Below, one piece after another: positions 1 to 11,782 of a stretch of DNA of 64,000 nt (within the stretch, counting starts at the first letter, position 1; the number at the start of each line of letters is the position of its first letter). The translations under genes and the position numbers were made by a program. The DNA lies in the NCBI GenBank assembly GCA_947179485.1, contig CAMXBY010000063.1, positions 1 through 64,000 on the forward strand, in the 5' to 3' direction. Under the pieces are notes generated by a model. It did no database searches and was not told the origin of the DNA. It saw only the letters and a list, made by a program, of their open reading frames with translations. The DNA comes from Allacma fusca. Lineage: Eukaryota; Arthropoda; Collembola; Symphypleona; Sminthuridae.

Positions 1-686
1 CTAAAAATTGAACGAGGGGTTTTTCGGGTCTGGTTACAAATTTACAATGGCCAACTAATTGCAGCATTGGTTACTGTTACTGGTAACCCTACAATGGTCA
101 ATTCCTAACCTTAATGTCGTTAATATACGCATTTAGCTGATTATATTGTTGGCAGAAAATATTAGAGTAGATACTTGAGTACGAAAAACCGTTCGACAAA
201 AAAAATCAACTTTTGAAGGTCGGGGTACGTGAAACTTGTAATTTCCCATGTTAAATGCCATTTAAATTTTGAAGTTTTGAATTTCGAGATAAATTGACTT
301 CGCGCCAATTTTTTTTTAAAAACTACGAAGGATTTTTCAGGTGGCAGGTGTGACTCAAAGTTGTACTCAGGGTGTGAGCAAACTATTTTTAGTGGAATTT
401 CGAAAATCTGGAGGGGGCACCAAAAAATGTTTACTTGTAAGTGGATAATAAAGTAAAATGATAATATTTTTCAAAAATGTGCGCGCCCAGAGAACCTGAA
501 TATTTTCTGCAATGTGTCTAAATAAAACTCTGTAGCTTCGATATGCAGTGAGATTAAAGTTTTAAAGAGTTTAACATTTTTTTTTAAATTCAAAAATTTT
601 AATTATATTTGAAATAATAAATTTCTTATGACATTTAACGTTTCCACGAAATTAGCAATTACTCGAACAGATAAAGAAAGACTTAC
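1..686. other. AT-rich sequence, no gene recognised
   Basis: No convincing coding exon was found on either strand. Downstream exons of the minus-strand chemoreceptor-like gene would be expected here or off the left edge, but I could not place one. Confidence 0.5.
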
Positions 687-1053
687 GGAACTCCCTGCAG
701 AATGTTAAATATTGTACATGCCACTGGGGCAGTTCATAACGAGAACGAAGGTAATTGAAATTCATACCCACTGGAACAATGGTCTGGATCGTTGCTGAAG
801 TCATAATTATGGCATTCTCAATATCCAACTGGGATTTGTTCTTAATTGCATAGAACCTTATGCTATGGGCACTACACCAAATCAGTGCGACAAAACTGCC
901 GATGAAATTTAACAGAAACATGTTGTTCTGGGTTTTATTCAAATCTGTGTAAATTGTTTTGGTTTTTGGATCAAACCAATACGGCATATGCTTAAAACGT
1001 GTTCCCCAAATGTAACCCTTAAAAAAATACTTCATAGATAGTGGCCCTATCAT
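687..1053 (-). CDS. Chemoreceptor-like membrane protein, 5' exon only (partial)
   Basis: An open exon of 122 codons plus one base starts at ATG 1053 and ends at a good donor (GTAAGT, read on the minus strand, at 686). The product has a short N-terminal region with an aromatic stretch and a WFDPKTK motif, a hydrophobic segment near residues 44-65 (MFLLNFIGSFVALIW), and a second one near residues 80-100. This layout resembles the N-terminal part of arthropod seven-transmembrane gustatory/odorant receptors, which would act as ligand-gated channels in sensory neuron membranes. That assignment rests on general character, not on a signature motif, since the diagnostic C-terminal part is absent. A second in-frame Met seven residues in could also be the start. 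The rest of the gene lies leftwards and was not found. Confidence 0.4.
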
Positions 1054-2476
1054 TTTGAGAGGATTATAATTCCAAGTAATATAAAAACAATTCAGTTCTT
1101 TGGGCTGGAAAATTTGACGAGTTTACCTAGAACTTAGTTCTGAGAGTCAGTTTTTTAAAATGTTAATCAACCTCTGCTCAGGATAAAAGTGCTTAATTTT
1201 CCAATGCTGTGGAGCTCTTTTATACTTTGAAACTAAAACGTCTGTGTTCAAGAATAAATACTAAATTATAAATCATTAAAGTTATTTGCCCAATTACTAG
1301 TGCTCACTTTGAATGAATGCTTGTAAAACATAGTTGCTTGAAATATCTTACTTACTTCATCCAAAGATTAGGGTATTTTAATACTCTACGCATAAAATTC
1401 TTTACTTTCACAATGCTCAAGGTGATATAAGTTGTCTAACAATGTTCAATGTGTACAATTCAATCATTTAAACTTTGTTTGAATTTCCAACAGTAAATAG
1501 TTCATTTCATAAATTTGAACATTCAACTGGCATTACCTTTCAAATTGCATTTCAAGTAATTTAAGATCAAAAGTTACATGTGGTTGCGTAAACTATTATG
1601 TTGTGTTTTGACCTGTTCTATGATCAATTTTATTAAATAAAAAGGCAAAAACGTTTCTAATTGAACCACTTTACAATAACATCGTATCAATAAAAGCAAG
1701 ATTTCTGCTCGATTAAGGGTTATACATGCGAAAAAGTATTTGGAATGTATCAATTTATATTTATCTATTAAATATATTATTCAACCTGACTCAACCTATT
1801 CAATTACTTGTTACCAATGTTGGCCATACTGAGATCAATCAACTGGTTAATATATGTTTTCAAATGAATCCGTATCCTTGACTTGCTTTGTTTGATTGGT
1901 TTCAGTGGTGTATAAATTTTGAGAATCGATTCTTAGGATCCAAGTATTTACTTACAAAATACAATGGAATTATGGTGTATTTACGTGTATTTTGCCAGAA
2001 TGGTTCAATAAATGGACGGAACGAAATCTACCTATAATGGGATCTTGATATAAAGGGTTAGAATAATGAGCATGTTTACCTAAACTTAAATGGCTTAAGG
2101 AAGTTTTATAAAAGATGTGCTCTCATAATCAGTTTTTCCACATAACTATTTCAACGAGGTTTTTATGTAATAATTTGGTTTTGAAGACATATCGAATGAA
2201 ACTTGCAGATTTATATGTACTGACAATAAATCCGTCCTAAAGCTTGAAGTGATTTTAATCATTATGTGTTTCAAAGTACAAATTTTAAAAATCGAATATT
2301 AACTTAGAAGAAAACCTCTTTGATTCCGTACTACCGAATCTTGTCTTTCTCCAATACAAGGAAGACATAATGCGAGGTACATACAACAAGATTTGACCAG
2401 TAAACAAAATTCTATTTTTGTCTACTATGTATTCTTTGTTCTATTATACTAGTATTTTTAAATTCCATATTTACTA
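1054..2476. other. Intergenic, nothing recognised
   Basis: AT-rich sequence with no long open frame, no clear exon and no repeat I could delimit. Confidence 0.5.
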
Positions 2477-3097
2477 ACAAGCAAAGTCTTCCGATGTGAC
2501 CTTCAGAATTAAATGAAAATTGGCGGAATTGTAGGCACTACTAATAGTGTTCACACAAACCACAAACTTGATGCCATCTCCTCTGGGTTCGGGCAGTAGG
2601 ACATTTGAAAGTTTGATTTTTTTTGAAAGTTTGACAGGGGGGACCCTTCCTCGCTTGAATTTTTGCATGTTAAATCCCATAAGAAAAATCCATTTTCGCG
2701 ACTCGAACAAAATCCAAACAAATTATATACGAATTGAATAAAATAATTTCTATAATGTTGAGATTTGGCTTATTTCTGCTCAAATTGTGTACCCCCGAAT
2801 AGGGGACTAGAGTATTTTTATGTATGAACATGGTCAGAACATGTGTGAACATTGGTTTGGATTTTGTTCGTGTTGCGAAAATGGATTTTCCTTATGGGAT
2901 TTAACATGCAAAAATTCAAGCGAGGAAGGGTCCCCCCTGTCAAACTTTCAAAAAAAATCAAACTTTCAAATGTCCTACTGCCCGAACCCAGAGGAGATGG
3001 CGTCAAGTTTGTGGTTTGTATGAACACTATTAGTAGTGCCTACAATTCCGCCAATTTTCATTTAATTCTGAAGGTCACATCGGAAGACTTTGCTTGT
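2477..3097. repeat. Foldback element: two 243-bp inverted arms around a 135-bp loop
   Basis: Positions 2477-2719 and 2855-3097 are inverted copies of equal length, with no indels seen and only a few mismatches (about 98% identity by eye). The outer ends are ACAAGCAAAG and CTTTGCTTGT. Open frames inside (for example 2852-3115 plus and 2474-2710 minus) mirror each other because of the symmetry and are not genes. No target-site duplication was clear. It may be a foldback-type transposon or a recent inverted duplication, and a transcript would form a very long hairpin. Confidence 0.85.
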
Positions 3098-3743
3098 AAG
3101 ATTAACATGCGTTGAATAACTACACCCGATCGAGCAAACAACATTACCATACGCTAATGATTGAGGCTTAATCTAGCGACAACCGATTCCCATAATATAA
3201 TTTACATAATACATGGTAGTATTCTGTTCAAGAGTGAATTTTGCGAGGCAAATAATGTTTCAACAAGAATTGTATGTATTCAGGATAGCCACAGTTTTCA
3301 TTTTAACTTCATTTACAGCTTTTTCTAAAACCTAAATAAGGCCCAGTTGCAACGATTGTTTTCGAAAGACTTGTGCAAGATGCCTTCTTTGTGAAGGACA
3401 TTGCGTCTGAGAGAAGAAGGTATGGCAGATGTTGAGAAGGAAAATGTATACAAATTAATATATAACGTAGTGAACAACAATCGTTCAAATATTCGATAAA
3501 CTTGATATAAAAATAGTATTTAACATCTAAATTACGTTTAGGATGCAGCGCTTCTGAACGTTCTGATTTCTTGTGGAGAGTCGTGAGTTAGCACAGGTAT
3601 CTGCACATGTTATGGCATATTCACATGTATACCCGTGGAGCCTAAATGATTATTTAAAGTTAAATAATATGTGTGCCTAAAAATAGTTTCTTTTACACCA
3701 ACGCCATTTAATTTGCCAGTGCCTTCGAAATTTCACATTTACA
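3098..3743. other. Intergenic / presumed promoter side of the small gene at 3744
   Basis: No coding signal seen. The region immediately precedes the small two-exon gene and should contain its promoter, but I see no distinctive core element. Confidence 0.4.
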
Positions 3744-4046
3744 ATGCAAAAATCAGGAAAAAATCTTACAATGGATCCAAATGGTTTTAGCTACGAATAT
3801 TATGGAAAGACGCTCAAATTTGCAAAACAAGTAAATTTTCATTCTTCAATTCAAGTTATGGTTCTGATTTCAACAAAGCGTCATTGTCATAAAATTTGCT
3901 CAAGCCTGTGATTGTTTCAGAACAAGAAGCGGAAAAACGCGGCAATTTTCTGGGAACAAAATAAACAATACATCGAACAGTGGGAAAAAAATCTAAAACT
4001 TAAAACTCATTATACAGTCGAGGTCGCAAAACAGCCGAATCGCTAA
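3744..4046 (+). CDS. Small basic two-exon protein, 70 aa, unknown function
   Basis: Exon 1 is 3744-3830 (29 codons, ending before GTAAAT). Exon 2 is 3921-4046, after the acceptor TTGTTTCAG, and ends in TAA. The 90-bp intron is phase 0 and typical of compact arthropod introns. The product is hydrophilic and Lys-rich with several aromatic residues (SYEYYGKTL in exon 1; a KKRKN basic cluster and two Trp in exon 2). It has no signal peptide or membrane segment. The basic cluster could be a nuclear localisation signal or a nucleic-acid contact, but this is inference. Support for a real gene: both splice sites are good, the joined frame is open throughout, and a polyadenylation signal follows 36 bp after the stop. 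I do not recognise the family. Confidence 0.6.
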
Positions 4047-4081
4047 AGCGTTTGAAATGCAATCACACACAGAAGTGTTGA

Positions 4082-4087
4082 AATAAA
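4082..4087 (+). terminator. Polyadenylation signal AATAAA
   Basis: A canonical AATAAA lies 36 bp after the stop codon of the small gene ending at 4046. Confidence 0.5.
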
Positions 4088-4864
4088 GGAATAATGACGC
4101 TATTGCCTTTATAAGCGTTAATACATGTTGGAATCGCCTGTCCAACATCAAAATAAAGTCCAAATATTTAGCAATAGTTTCATCATGTCAATATTTTACA
4201 GAAATACTTACAGGTTGGATTCAATAGGCTTGAGCAAGTCTTCCGTCGATCTTCAGTCCCGAGGTTTATTACTATTGTCAAACTATATTTGCTATGTGAG
4301 TAATTGGTTTCGTCCTCGCGGGCAAGTTTCTTCCTCTTGCATGTGTTATTGTAGATTCAGCGATTTCAGTTTCTCTTTCCTTCTAATAATCTCTCATAAC
4401 AAATACTTTATACATGACAAACTCATTTAGTCATTCTCTGCATCAGTCAATAAACTTATTTTTGAAGAGCTAATTCAATAATTACAACTAGAAGTAAATG
4501 CTCGCGGAGTACTTGTAATGAGAGAGACGATTCAAACTGAACGTGTACCTGCTCTGGTTGACGAAAATGATAACAGTGTGTTTAACGCATTTCTACAGCT
4601 ATAAAAACAATAATTTCAAGGAATTCCGTAATAATTAGGACAGCCCACCCAACGATTGGGTGGTTCCTCAAAATATTCCAGTATTTATGATCTTCCAATT
4701 TACTACGATTTCGCAATAGTTCGCAAGTCGAACTGGCAATAGTACGTAAAGCAATTTCATAACTGTACATTCATTTAAAATCTCGTTCAAAGATCATATA
4801 GTCCTCATGTGGGACAATGTTTCAGTCGATTCTTTTTTTCTGAAAGATATGGTCAGTAATTTAT
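4088..4864. other. Intergenic with one doubtful membrane-type ORF
   Basis: A 62-codon minus-strand frame (4770-4582) encodes a hydrophobic segment (HPIVGWAVLIITEFLEIIVF) before its stop. It could be a last exon, but I found no convincing partner exon. Nothing else was recognised. Confidence 0.3.
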
Positions 4865-4872
4865 TTTGCTAT

Positions 4873-5726
4873 CAGAGGTGCTTATTATTGAAATACAAAT
4901 ACATACATTTTCAGGACAGTTAAAATACAAATATAAACTACAAATACCAGGTGTAACTTAGTGAAGACACAATATAAAATAAAAATATCCGGAGTCATTT
5001 GGGCAAGATACAAAATAAAATACTTTCCTTCCAACAAAAAGAGAAAATATGAAATAAAAATACCGTATTTGAGATACGAAATACATATTGAAAATACTCT
5101 CATATTTATCTCAAAGTACATATCTGAGATGTATCTAAAGTTTATTCTCCCAAAATATTTTGTATAATTAGGCCAAATAATACAACTTAATAAAAGTAAC
5201 TACATGTTATTTGACTTTAAAGTTGTGTATTTGTGTGTATCAAAGTAAATTAACATGGCCCTAGGTACAGAATATTTTTCCTTTAAACAAATAATCTTAT
5301 AACTCCTGGGTAACTATGTTATGTTATGTTTATGTATTTATACAGTAATTTCTTCAAACCCGTCCAACAGGTTTCAAAAACTGGTTTAAAAATATTTTAA
5401 ATTAGTGCTTTTACATTTAAAATATTTATTTGAGCATGTTTTAGAGACGACCTTAACAATTTCCAGAGTCATGTATTTTAAAACTATATTTTGTATTTGA
5501 AATACTGACTGGGTAAATTTTAGAAGATAAATAAATACAAAATACTATCACGTTCGTAATCTTCAAAATACGAAATATAAAATACAGTAGACATGTTGGT
5601 GCTGGCAAAATACGAAATACAAAATACTTTAAACAATTTACGGCTAGAAAAATACCAAATACGAAATACTAAATGTATTTCAAATACTATTTCAAATACA
5701 ATATTTCAAAATATTCCACACCTCTG
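4873..5726. mobile_element. hAT-type MITE, AAATAC-rich (854 bp)
   Basis: The ends are CAGAGGTG and CACCTCTG, perfect 8-bp inverted termini. They are flanked by TTTGCTAT (4865-4872) and TTTGCTAC (5727-5734), an 8-bp target duplication with one mismatch, the length typical of hAT transposition. The interior consists largely of degenerate AAATACNAAATAC runs on both strands. There is no transposase; the open frames inside are low-complexity by-products. Confidence 0.8.
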
Positions 5727-5734
5727 TTTGCTAC

Positions 5735-6714
5735 TACTTCTTTCTTGTACATTCACATTCAAATGTAATTAGTAAGATTGTTACAACAACAAAAAAAATT
5801 TTTCATGTCATATTAATGTTGGGTTGCTCCAGGTATTCTAAGTCGTTTAGTATGACTTAATACTTGTGTATTATTCACAGAAGTCTTATTGTTAGCAAGC
5901 ATCCACAAATGAGAGCTTCCTTACGGATTACAGAGCATAGCTCCAGCTATACTCAAGAGGTCTGCATTACTATAACCTTCCACACACGTATGTTTCCAGA
6001 CAATGGATTACAAGAGTCACTTATATTTCCATCTTAGCGTTTGGTCTGATTAGGCGTTATTTTGGGGAGTCTGATATCAATATTTGTAGGAGTTACTTTG
6101 TAGAGAAAGCCAAGACATTTCCAGTAACTCTCAAATTTGAAGGATATGGTCCCATTTATTTTGCTTTGCATATAGTTCGGCCGATTCGTTATTGGGCGCA
6201 AAATATTGTGTCCAACAACGAATTGGTTTTCATTCCAAGTGTTTCTCAAAAAATCAGTAATTCCTGTTATTTTTGCTAAACCGTTGACTTTGATGTCAAT
6301 TTTTTGGTGAGGCTGACCTGGCAATTTTGTAATTTTGCAGTTAACAAAATATTCGATGCAATTCCATACATCGAGATGAGTTGCTTATGAAAATTGGTGG
6401 AATGTTTGTAGCCATGAGAGGTCCCCAAAATCCTTTTCTGGAAATTTTGAGCTCGGATACGCTTTATTCATTAAAATATACAAAACCTAGTCCCGACGGC
6501 CCTGTGTTGATTGTCGCGCAAATTAATCGTACTTTTAATTCAGTTTTTTCAGTTAACAATCAGAAAGAAATCATCGATCGTCTTCCGGTTTTGAATAATT
6601 AATTCTAACAATAAAATCGGACTAAATACTATTATTTTTTGCAGAGGCTGATTTTCAATTGTTTAAATCCGCCCTGCAAGGTAATTGACCTGATTTTCTG
6701 TTGTTTGCGTAACC
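5735..6714. other. Intergenic with two unassigned open frames
   Basis: A minus-strand frame covers about 6034-6390 (roughly 100 codons, no clear ATG start) and a plus-strand frame covers about 6372-6602. Neither has recognisable domains or convincing splice partners. The ancestral end of the minus-strand gene (before a MITE insertion) reaches about 6663 here. Unclear whether any of the frames is expressed. Confidence 0.3.
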
Positions 6715-6722
6715 CCTGGGAC

Positions 6723-7527
6723 CAGACATGTGTAGTACTTGAAATACTTAAGTACAAAATACAATCTAAAATAAAAAATACGTATCTTGTATCTTGTATT
6801 TTAAACCTACTGTGGTAGTCGTAGTATTTTGTATCTTACAATTAGTATTTTACATATTACGATGCTGGAAAGTATTTGATATTTTAGTATTTGCTGACAT
6901 TAATAGTAATATAAGTACTTAAAATAAGATACTTGATCAAAATACTTAAGTACTCAAACTTTTTAAATTGCCGCAGTCGTGCTTGTTGAAAACTATTTGT
7001 GACCCTTAACATATAGTATTAGAAAGTTTTCTGTCGATTAAGAAACGTCGTATCGACTGGAAATATTAAACGGGATAAATTCGCTGTCTTTCCACTGCAA
7101 ATAAAGTAGCATCAGAGAGCATTTAGAGAGTTCTTCTAGTTAGCATGCTTTCAAAATTATAAGAAATTGATAGTTTAGAAAACCCCTTTTTAATACCCCA
7201 TTGCCGTCTTCAGCTCCTGTGGAACAATTGTTTAGCATTGCATGTCTGATTTTTAGTGCGCGTGACTCTCGGATGAATTGTTCAAAAAGCTGCAATTTTG
7301 AAATTCTGTACTCGATTTCCAAAACAATAATTTCATGTATTTCCTGATTTTGAAGTTTTTCAGATTCGTATTTTTGAAGCAGTTTTTGATTTGTATTTTA
7401 CTGAGATATTTTAGAAAAACTAGTTACTTGTATCATATTTAGTATTTAGTATTTTATGTTAAGGAAAAAATAATAAGTATTTGGTAATTATTTTTAAAAT
7501 TAAAATGAGGTATTTTACCCATCTCTG
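6723..7527. mobile_element. hAT-type MITE, AAATAC-rich (805 bp), inserted in a coding exon
   Basis: A perfect 8-bp direct repeat CCTGGGAC (6715-6722 and 7528-7535) flanks termini CAGACATG and CATCTCTG. These are related to the CAGAGGTG ends of the element at 4873-5726, and the interior has the same AAATAC-like composition. No transposase. The target lies within the last coding exon of the minus-strand gene 7515-10112. Confidence 0.85.
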
Positions 7528-10112
7528 CCTGGGACACATTTCTCGTCAATATGAGCAACCCGAGTGGGTGCTAGAACATATGATCCCTGATTTTGAGTAG
7601 CTTGAACAGACGTTTTAAAACATTTCCCTTCCTTTTGAGGAAGTTGAGTTGGCGCTAAAACATAGCTTCCCCGAATTTGACTTCCGCTTGGATTAGAACC
7701 AACCGGGAAATTTGAAGGATATGAATGCGGAAGGTATTCATTGTATCCTTGCTGATACGGCCCTGGTGGATTCCAAGCTGTGTGGTCAAAACAAAGTTAA
7801 ATTATACTGAATTGTCTGTACCTGTACTACTGTGACATGTTGGTTATTACAACACTTGCTCTATTGGGTGTAAAAATTTGAAACACATTTGCATGTAAAC
7901 CAGTTCCATTTTTACAGATAAATACTTTACTTAAATTGTAAATCCATTCTTCTTCCTTATTCGTTTACTTTATCAATGTGTAAAAAAACACTTAATACCT
8001 TGGGAATGGTAAGGTTGACGTGATTGTGTCAGTGCATGTTGATTATAGATTTGAGTCCGATCACAACTTTGATTAACAAGGGCAGGTGTAGGTGAGCTAG
8101 GAATACCGCCCTTGTTGTTGTAACCTGGATGACCCCCCGTTGGAGTTAAGCCAACTGGAAATTTAAATCAAAAACTGCTCTAACGTATGAATGGAACAAA
8201 TCCAACAGCTCTATGGTAGCATTTATAATTCAGGGACAAAGGGTGTCTTATAATTAAAGATTCAATTTCACATACTGTCCGAATAACTCGTGGATGTTGC
8301 TAAACACATGCAATGTCCCTTGCTGGATTGCCCAATTGAGCAAGATCCTGTTCATATTTTAACCAGACAGGTTATACCTAATTTAATTTTTGCTTGTAGG
8401 ATTCCCATTTTATTAAACTCTGGAGCTCTATTCCCACTCCCAAGTCAAAACGATTCAAATGCTTTTATACATTCTTTACCATGATGCTGCTGATAATCTG
8501 TCAGAACCTGTGTGGGTGCGCATGGCTCAACATTTATGACTCCCTGTGATTCCATTTCCCCTTGAAATCCTGGATTCGGAATAAGTTGTCCCGATCCTGA
8601 TTGTCCTGGTCCCTGAAGCTTATCTAAAAATTGGGAACAAATTCCCATGAGCGGTAACAGACGCCGGCGAGCAAAATGGTCCAATAATGACAAACGTTAA
8701 CCTCCACTAAATAGTTTCTCTCATTGGGAATTTGAAATGAAATAATCTAAAGGACGTACCTCCTTTATTTGGACTCATGCTGGGATAAATATTATGGAGC
8801 TGTTAATTGCAATCACACACTTCATATTATTTATAAGAATAAGAACTGAATACTTATTTTAAAATTTGACAACAAATTATAGAAATCAACGTTCATAATT
8901 TGGAAATCTTTCATTCATACTATCGTCCATACACATTCCCAGATTGGTTGTGCAAAGAGTGATAACTTACGGGAACTTCTGGTTGATTTGTATTTCTTGG
9001 AATTTCCAAAACTATTTCTTGTCCTGGATTCCCGAACACAACTGCATCCACCCATTCCTTTTCTTTTCGAGATAGCGTTACAGGGCGTTCTTGTAAAAAA
9101 AAAGAGTATAAGAGCCCCTTTAAATTACGAAGCACAAGATAAAGATCCTCAAGAAACCCCATAAAAACACAACTTACTTGCAACATTCGACATCATACAT
9201 TGAGTGGAGCAGAAGTACACGGTGGGATTCGTAACTATAGCTTTCGACCGACGACACCCCGCGCACCACACTTTCTCATAAACTGACTCGAAAGGAATCT
9301 GTAACTCGTAATAACAGACATTATTCCTTCGATATTTGTTGGCAAGCTTTTAAACGAGGTAGGAAAAAATATTTCAAGAATTTGAATCCAAAAATTAAAG
9401 AAACTTTTTTTAAAAATTTAGTTATTTTTTATGGCACACAATTTAACTGTGTATGAATATGTAACCTGTATTCACATGCAAACTGATTTGGTGTATAGTT
9501 GCTTCTACACATTTTTGTGAGCGTAAGTAATGACCATGAAAAAAGCATATCATGAGAATTAACTTCAAACTTCAACACATTCCCCCTATCTGCATTCCCA
9601 TATGGAACAATTAGTTGAAAGAAAATCCTTTCCTAACTATCCAGCAATAACAATAATTTAATTATGTACATAGGTACATACATGCTTAGATTATATATTA
9701 TAAAATTTGCTTACCGGAAGTATGTCGTTTCCCCTGAAAATTTAAAACAGATTGGTTTTATTTATCAAGAATTATCAAAATATGGAAGGATAGAAATTAT
9801 GGCATGTGTGAGAAAAATAATGAAACTGTAATAGCGCTACTACAAAAACGGGACAAATACCAAACTCTCGTATGACATAAATGCTGAGAAAAATTAATAT
9901 GGTAAGGGGAAAAGTCCTCATTGCTTCCCCCTATGTATTGAGGCTTACTCATCAAAGCTTGTTACATAAAAAAAAGTCCCGCGAGTATTTTGTGTAGAAG
10001 TAAAAAATAAATTCGTTTTTTTCTGTATTACTGTAGCCTTTGAATTATTCAAAATCCAATTAAACTGAAACATTGTTGAAACATACCTGGGACCACAACT
10101 TTGATGGGACAT
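7515..10112 (-). CDS. Cys-cluster protein with Gln/Pro/Gly-rich tail, 295 aa, eight exons (paralog of 11783-17806)
   Basis: Exons on the minus strand: 10112-10087, 9733-9715, 9298-9178, 9089-8971, 8799-8760, 8623-8480, 8154-7999, 7777-7515. Every junction has GT/AG and all phases join to one open frame of 296 codons. Near residues 27-49 is a cluster C-x2-C-x14-C-x3-C ending CSTQC, which could bind zinc. Next comes a block with EWVDAVVFGNPGQEI and LEIP. The remaining ~190 residues are low-complexity, rich in Pro, Gln, Gly, Asn and Tyr, with SYVLAPT present twice in the last exon. No signal peptide or membrane segment. The plus-strand neighbour has the same exon order and phases, so the two are paralogs in head-to-head arrangement. 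The last codons (RDG, stop) come from an inserted MITE. Function unknown; a nuclear or RNA-associated role would be a guess. Confidence 0.75.
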
Positions 10113-11782
10113 ATTTATTCTGGGTTGAGATTGGCCGAGTTAATGTAATTATATCCTGATGGTTGTGCTGCAGGCTGGATATGGTCTTGATGAAAGTATT
10201 GTCTTTTATGGAAATAAAATAGATGAGATTGATTGAGTATTAAATTTAATTAATTAGTACACCTTCCGGAAAATATCAAGACAAATCTTTTAAGAAAATG
10301 CTTCACACGTATTATAGACAGTACTATGAGCTGAGGTGAAATAGAAATAATCTTGTAGCATTTTCTCAAATGCGGGTTCGTTGTGTTCCTTATACCTTCT
10401 GTTCACAATGAATCTCTGGAAGCAGTGTCCTCCCCTTTTGAAGGGCAATTGCAAGGAGAAAGGGACAGAATTTCTATTTATAAAATAACAGTAATAATTA
10501 TAGTATGTATGTAATTATGTATTTACATGTGTATCTACATTTATGTTTTATGAAGGGTTCCCAATGGTTTCTGGAATCCCCTTATTGATTCTACGAATAC
10601 AGAAAATAACAACGGGTAAATATCGCATTAAATGCTTCAAAGTACTTACCCACAAAATAAATATTATTGTATATAATATGTAATATGTATAATGTTATAT
10701 TGGTGTATATACATACATATATGAACGATTTAATGTTTTACCGTACCTCGTGTTGTTACATCACACAGCGGCCCTTCGCATCTTTGTCACACTTACTTAC
10801 AATTAGCACAATTTTCACCTGTCAGTTGTGCGCTTTATGCTGTCTGTGATCTCTCATAACGATACCCCAACGGTAGGAATAATTGGGTCATTAATTGTCT
10901 CGTAAGAGAATGTCGTTATAAAGATTCCAACAAATTTTAAAAAAAAGTAGTCACAATGATATGAAGTCCTTATAAAGAGAGTCGATTGTATAATTAGTGG
11001 TATTTGATGCAAATTGAAGGGATCGATATGATTCAACATTTCTGTCAATAATTAAATTTTCTTTCAATATTAAGTATATTGAGTTTGAATTGAGACCTAT
11101 GTAGTTTCCCAAGAATTAAACATAATTAACCATTACATTTATTCTGCCCATTGTGGATTGGGTGGGGAGAAATATTCCAGGCTATTTTAATTCAGAGACT
11201 CCAACCAGACGAAACCAAATATTAAACCAGGATTAGATTTAAATAAGAAATCTTTTTTAAAACTAATTTATTTTTGTGACTTTAAATTAACTCCATAGAA
11301 ATTCTTGCAAGTGGATCTGGTATATGTATCAGTTGTAATTAATACAATAATCCTTCCTAGTTTTTTCTTGCTGAGCTCATCACCGGAATTTGATTGTTGA
11401 AACTACTTGTAGTTTTGGCCTCTCAAATATTGCTTCTAAAAATAGGAATGCCCTTCACTTCTGTGCAAGTCCTTGTTGTTCAGAGTGGTCACCTCCCAGT
11501 TATTTTTCCTTAGGCAAGGCAGAAACTACTGCAGTGGGAAGATATTTCCATTACTATTTAACTATTGAGTATAAGCAATATAATGAAGTATTTTTTACAA
11601 ATACACTGAGAGTAGACATCTTCCAGAAATAATTCCGTAGATTTTGATTCCAAATAAAGATTAACTTCTCTCAGCCCCTCTGCTCTCTCTTGAAATATTT
11701 TCTGGGAATTCAAATATCTAAACACATTTTATTCAATATTCTGTCAGACAGACGAATAGCTAATCAGAATTATTGGATAAAA
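10113..11782. promoter_or_regulatory. Shared intergenic region of a divergent paralog pair (1.67 kb)
   Basis: This region separates the start codons of the two head-to-head paralogs, so both promoters must lie here. It is AT-rich with short open frames only. I see no motif strong enough to call as a core promoter. Its role is inferred from position. Confidence 0.4.

Noticed and set aside
2474..3115. Mirror-image open frames in the foldback element
   Set aside because: They are symmetric by-products of the inverted arms with no gene signals.
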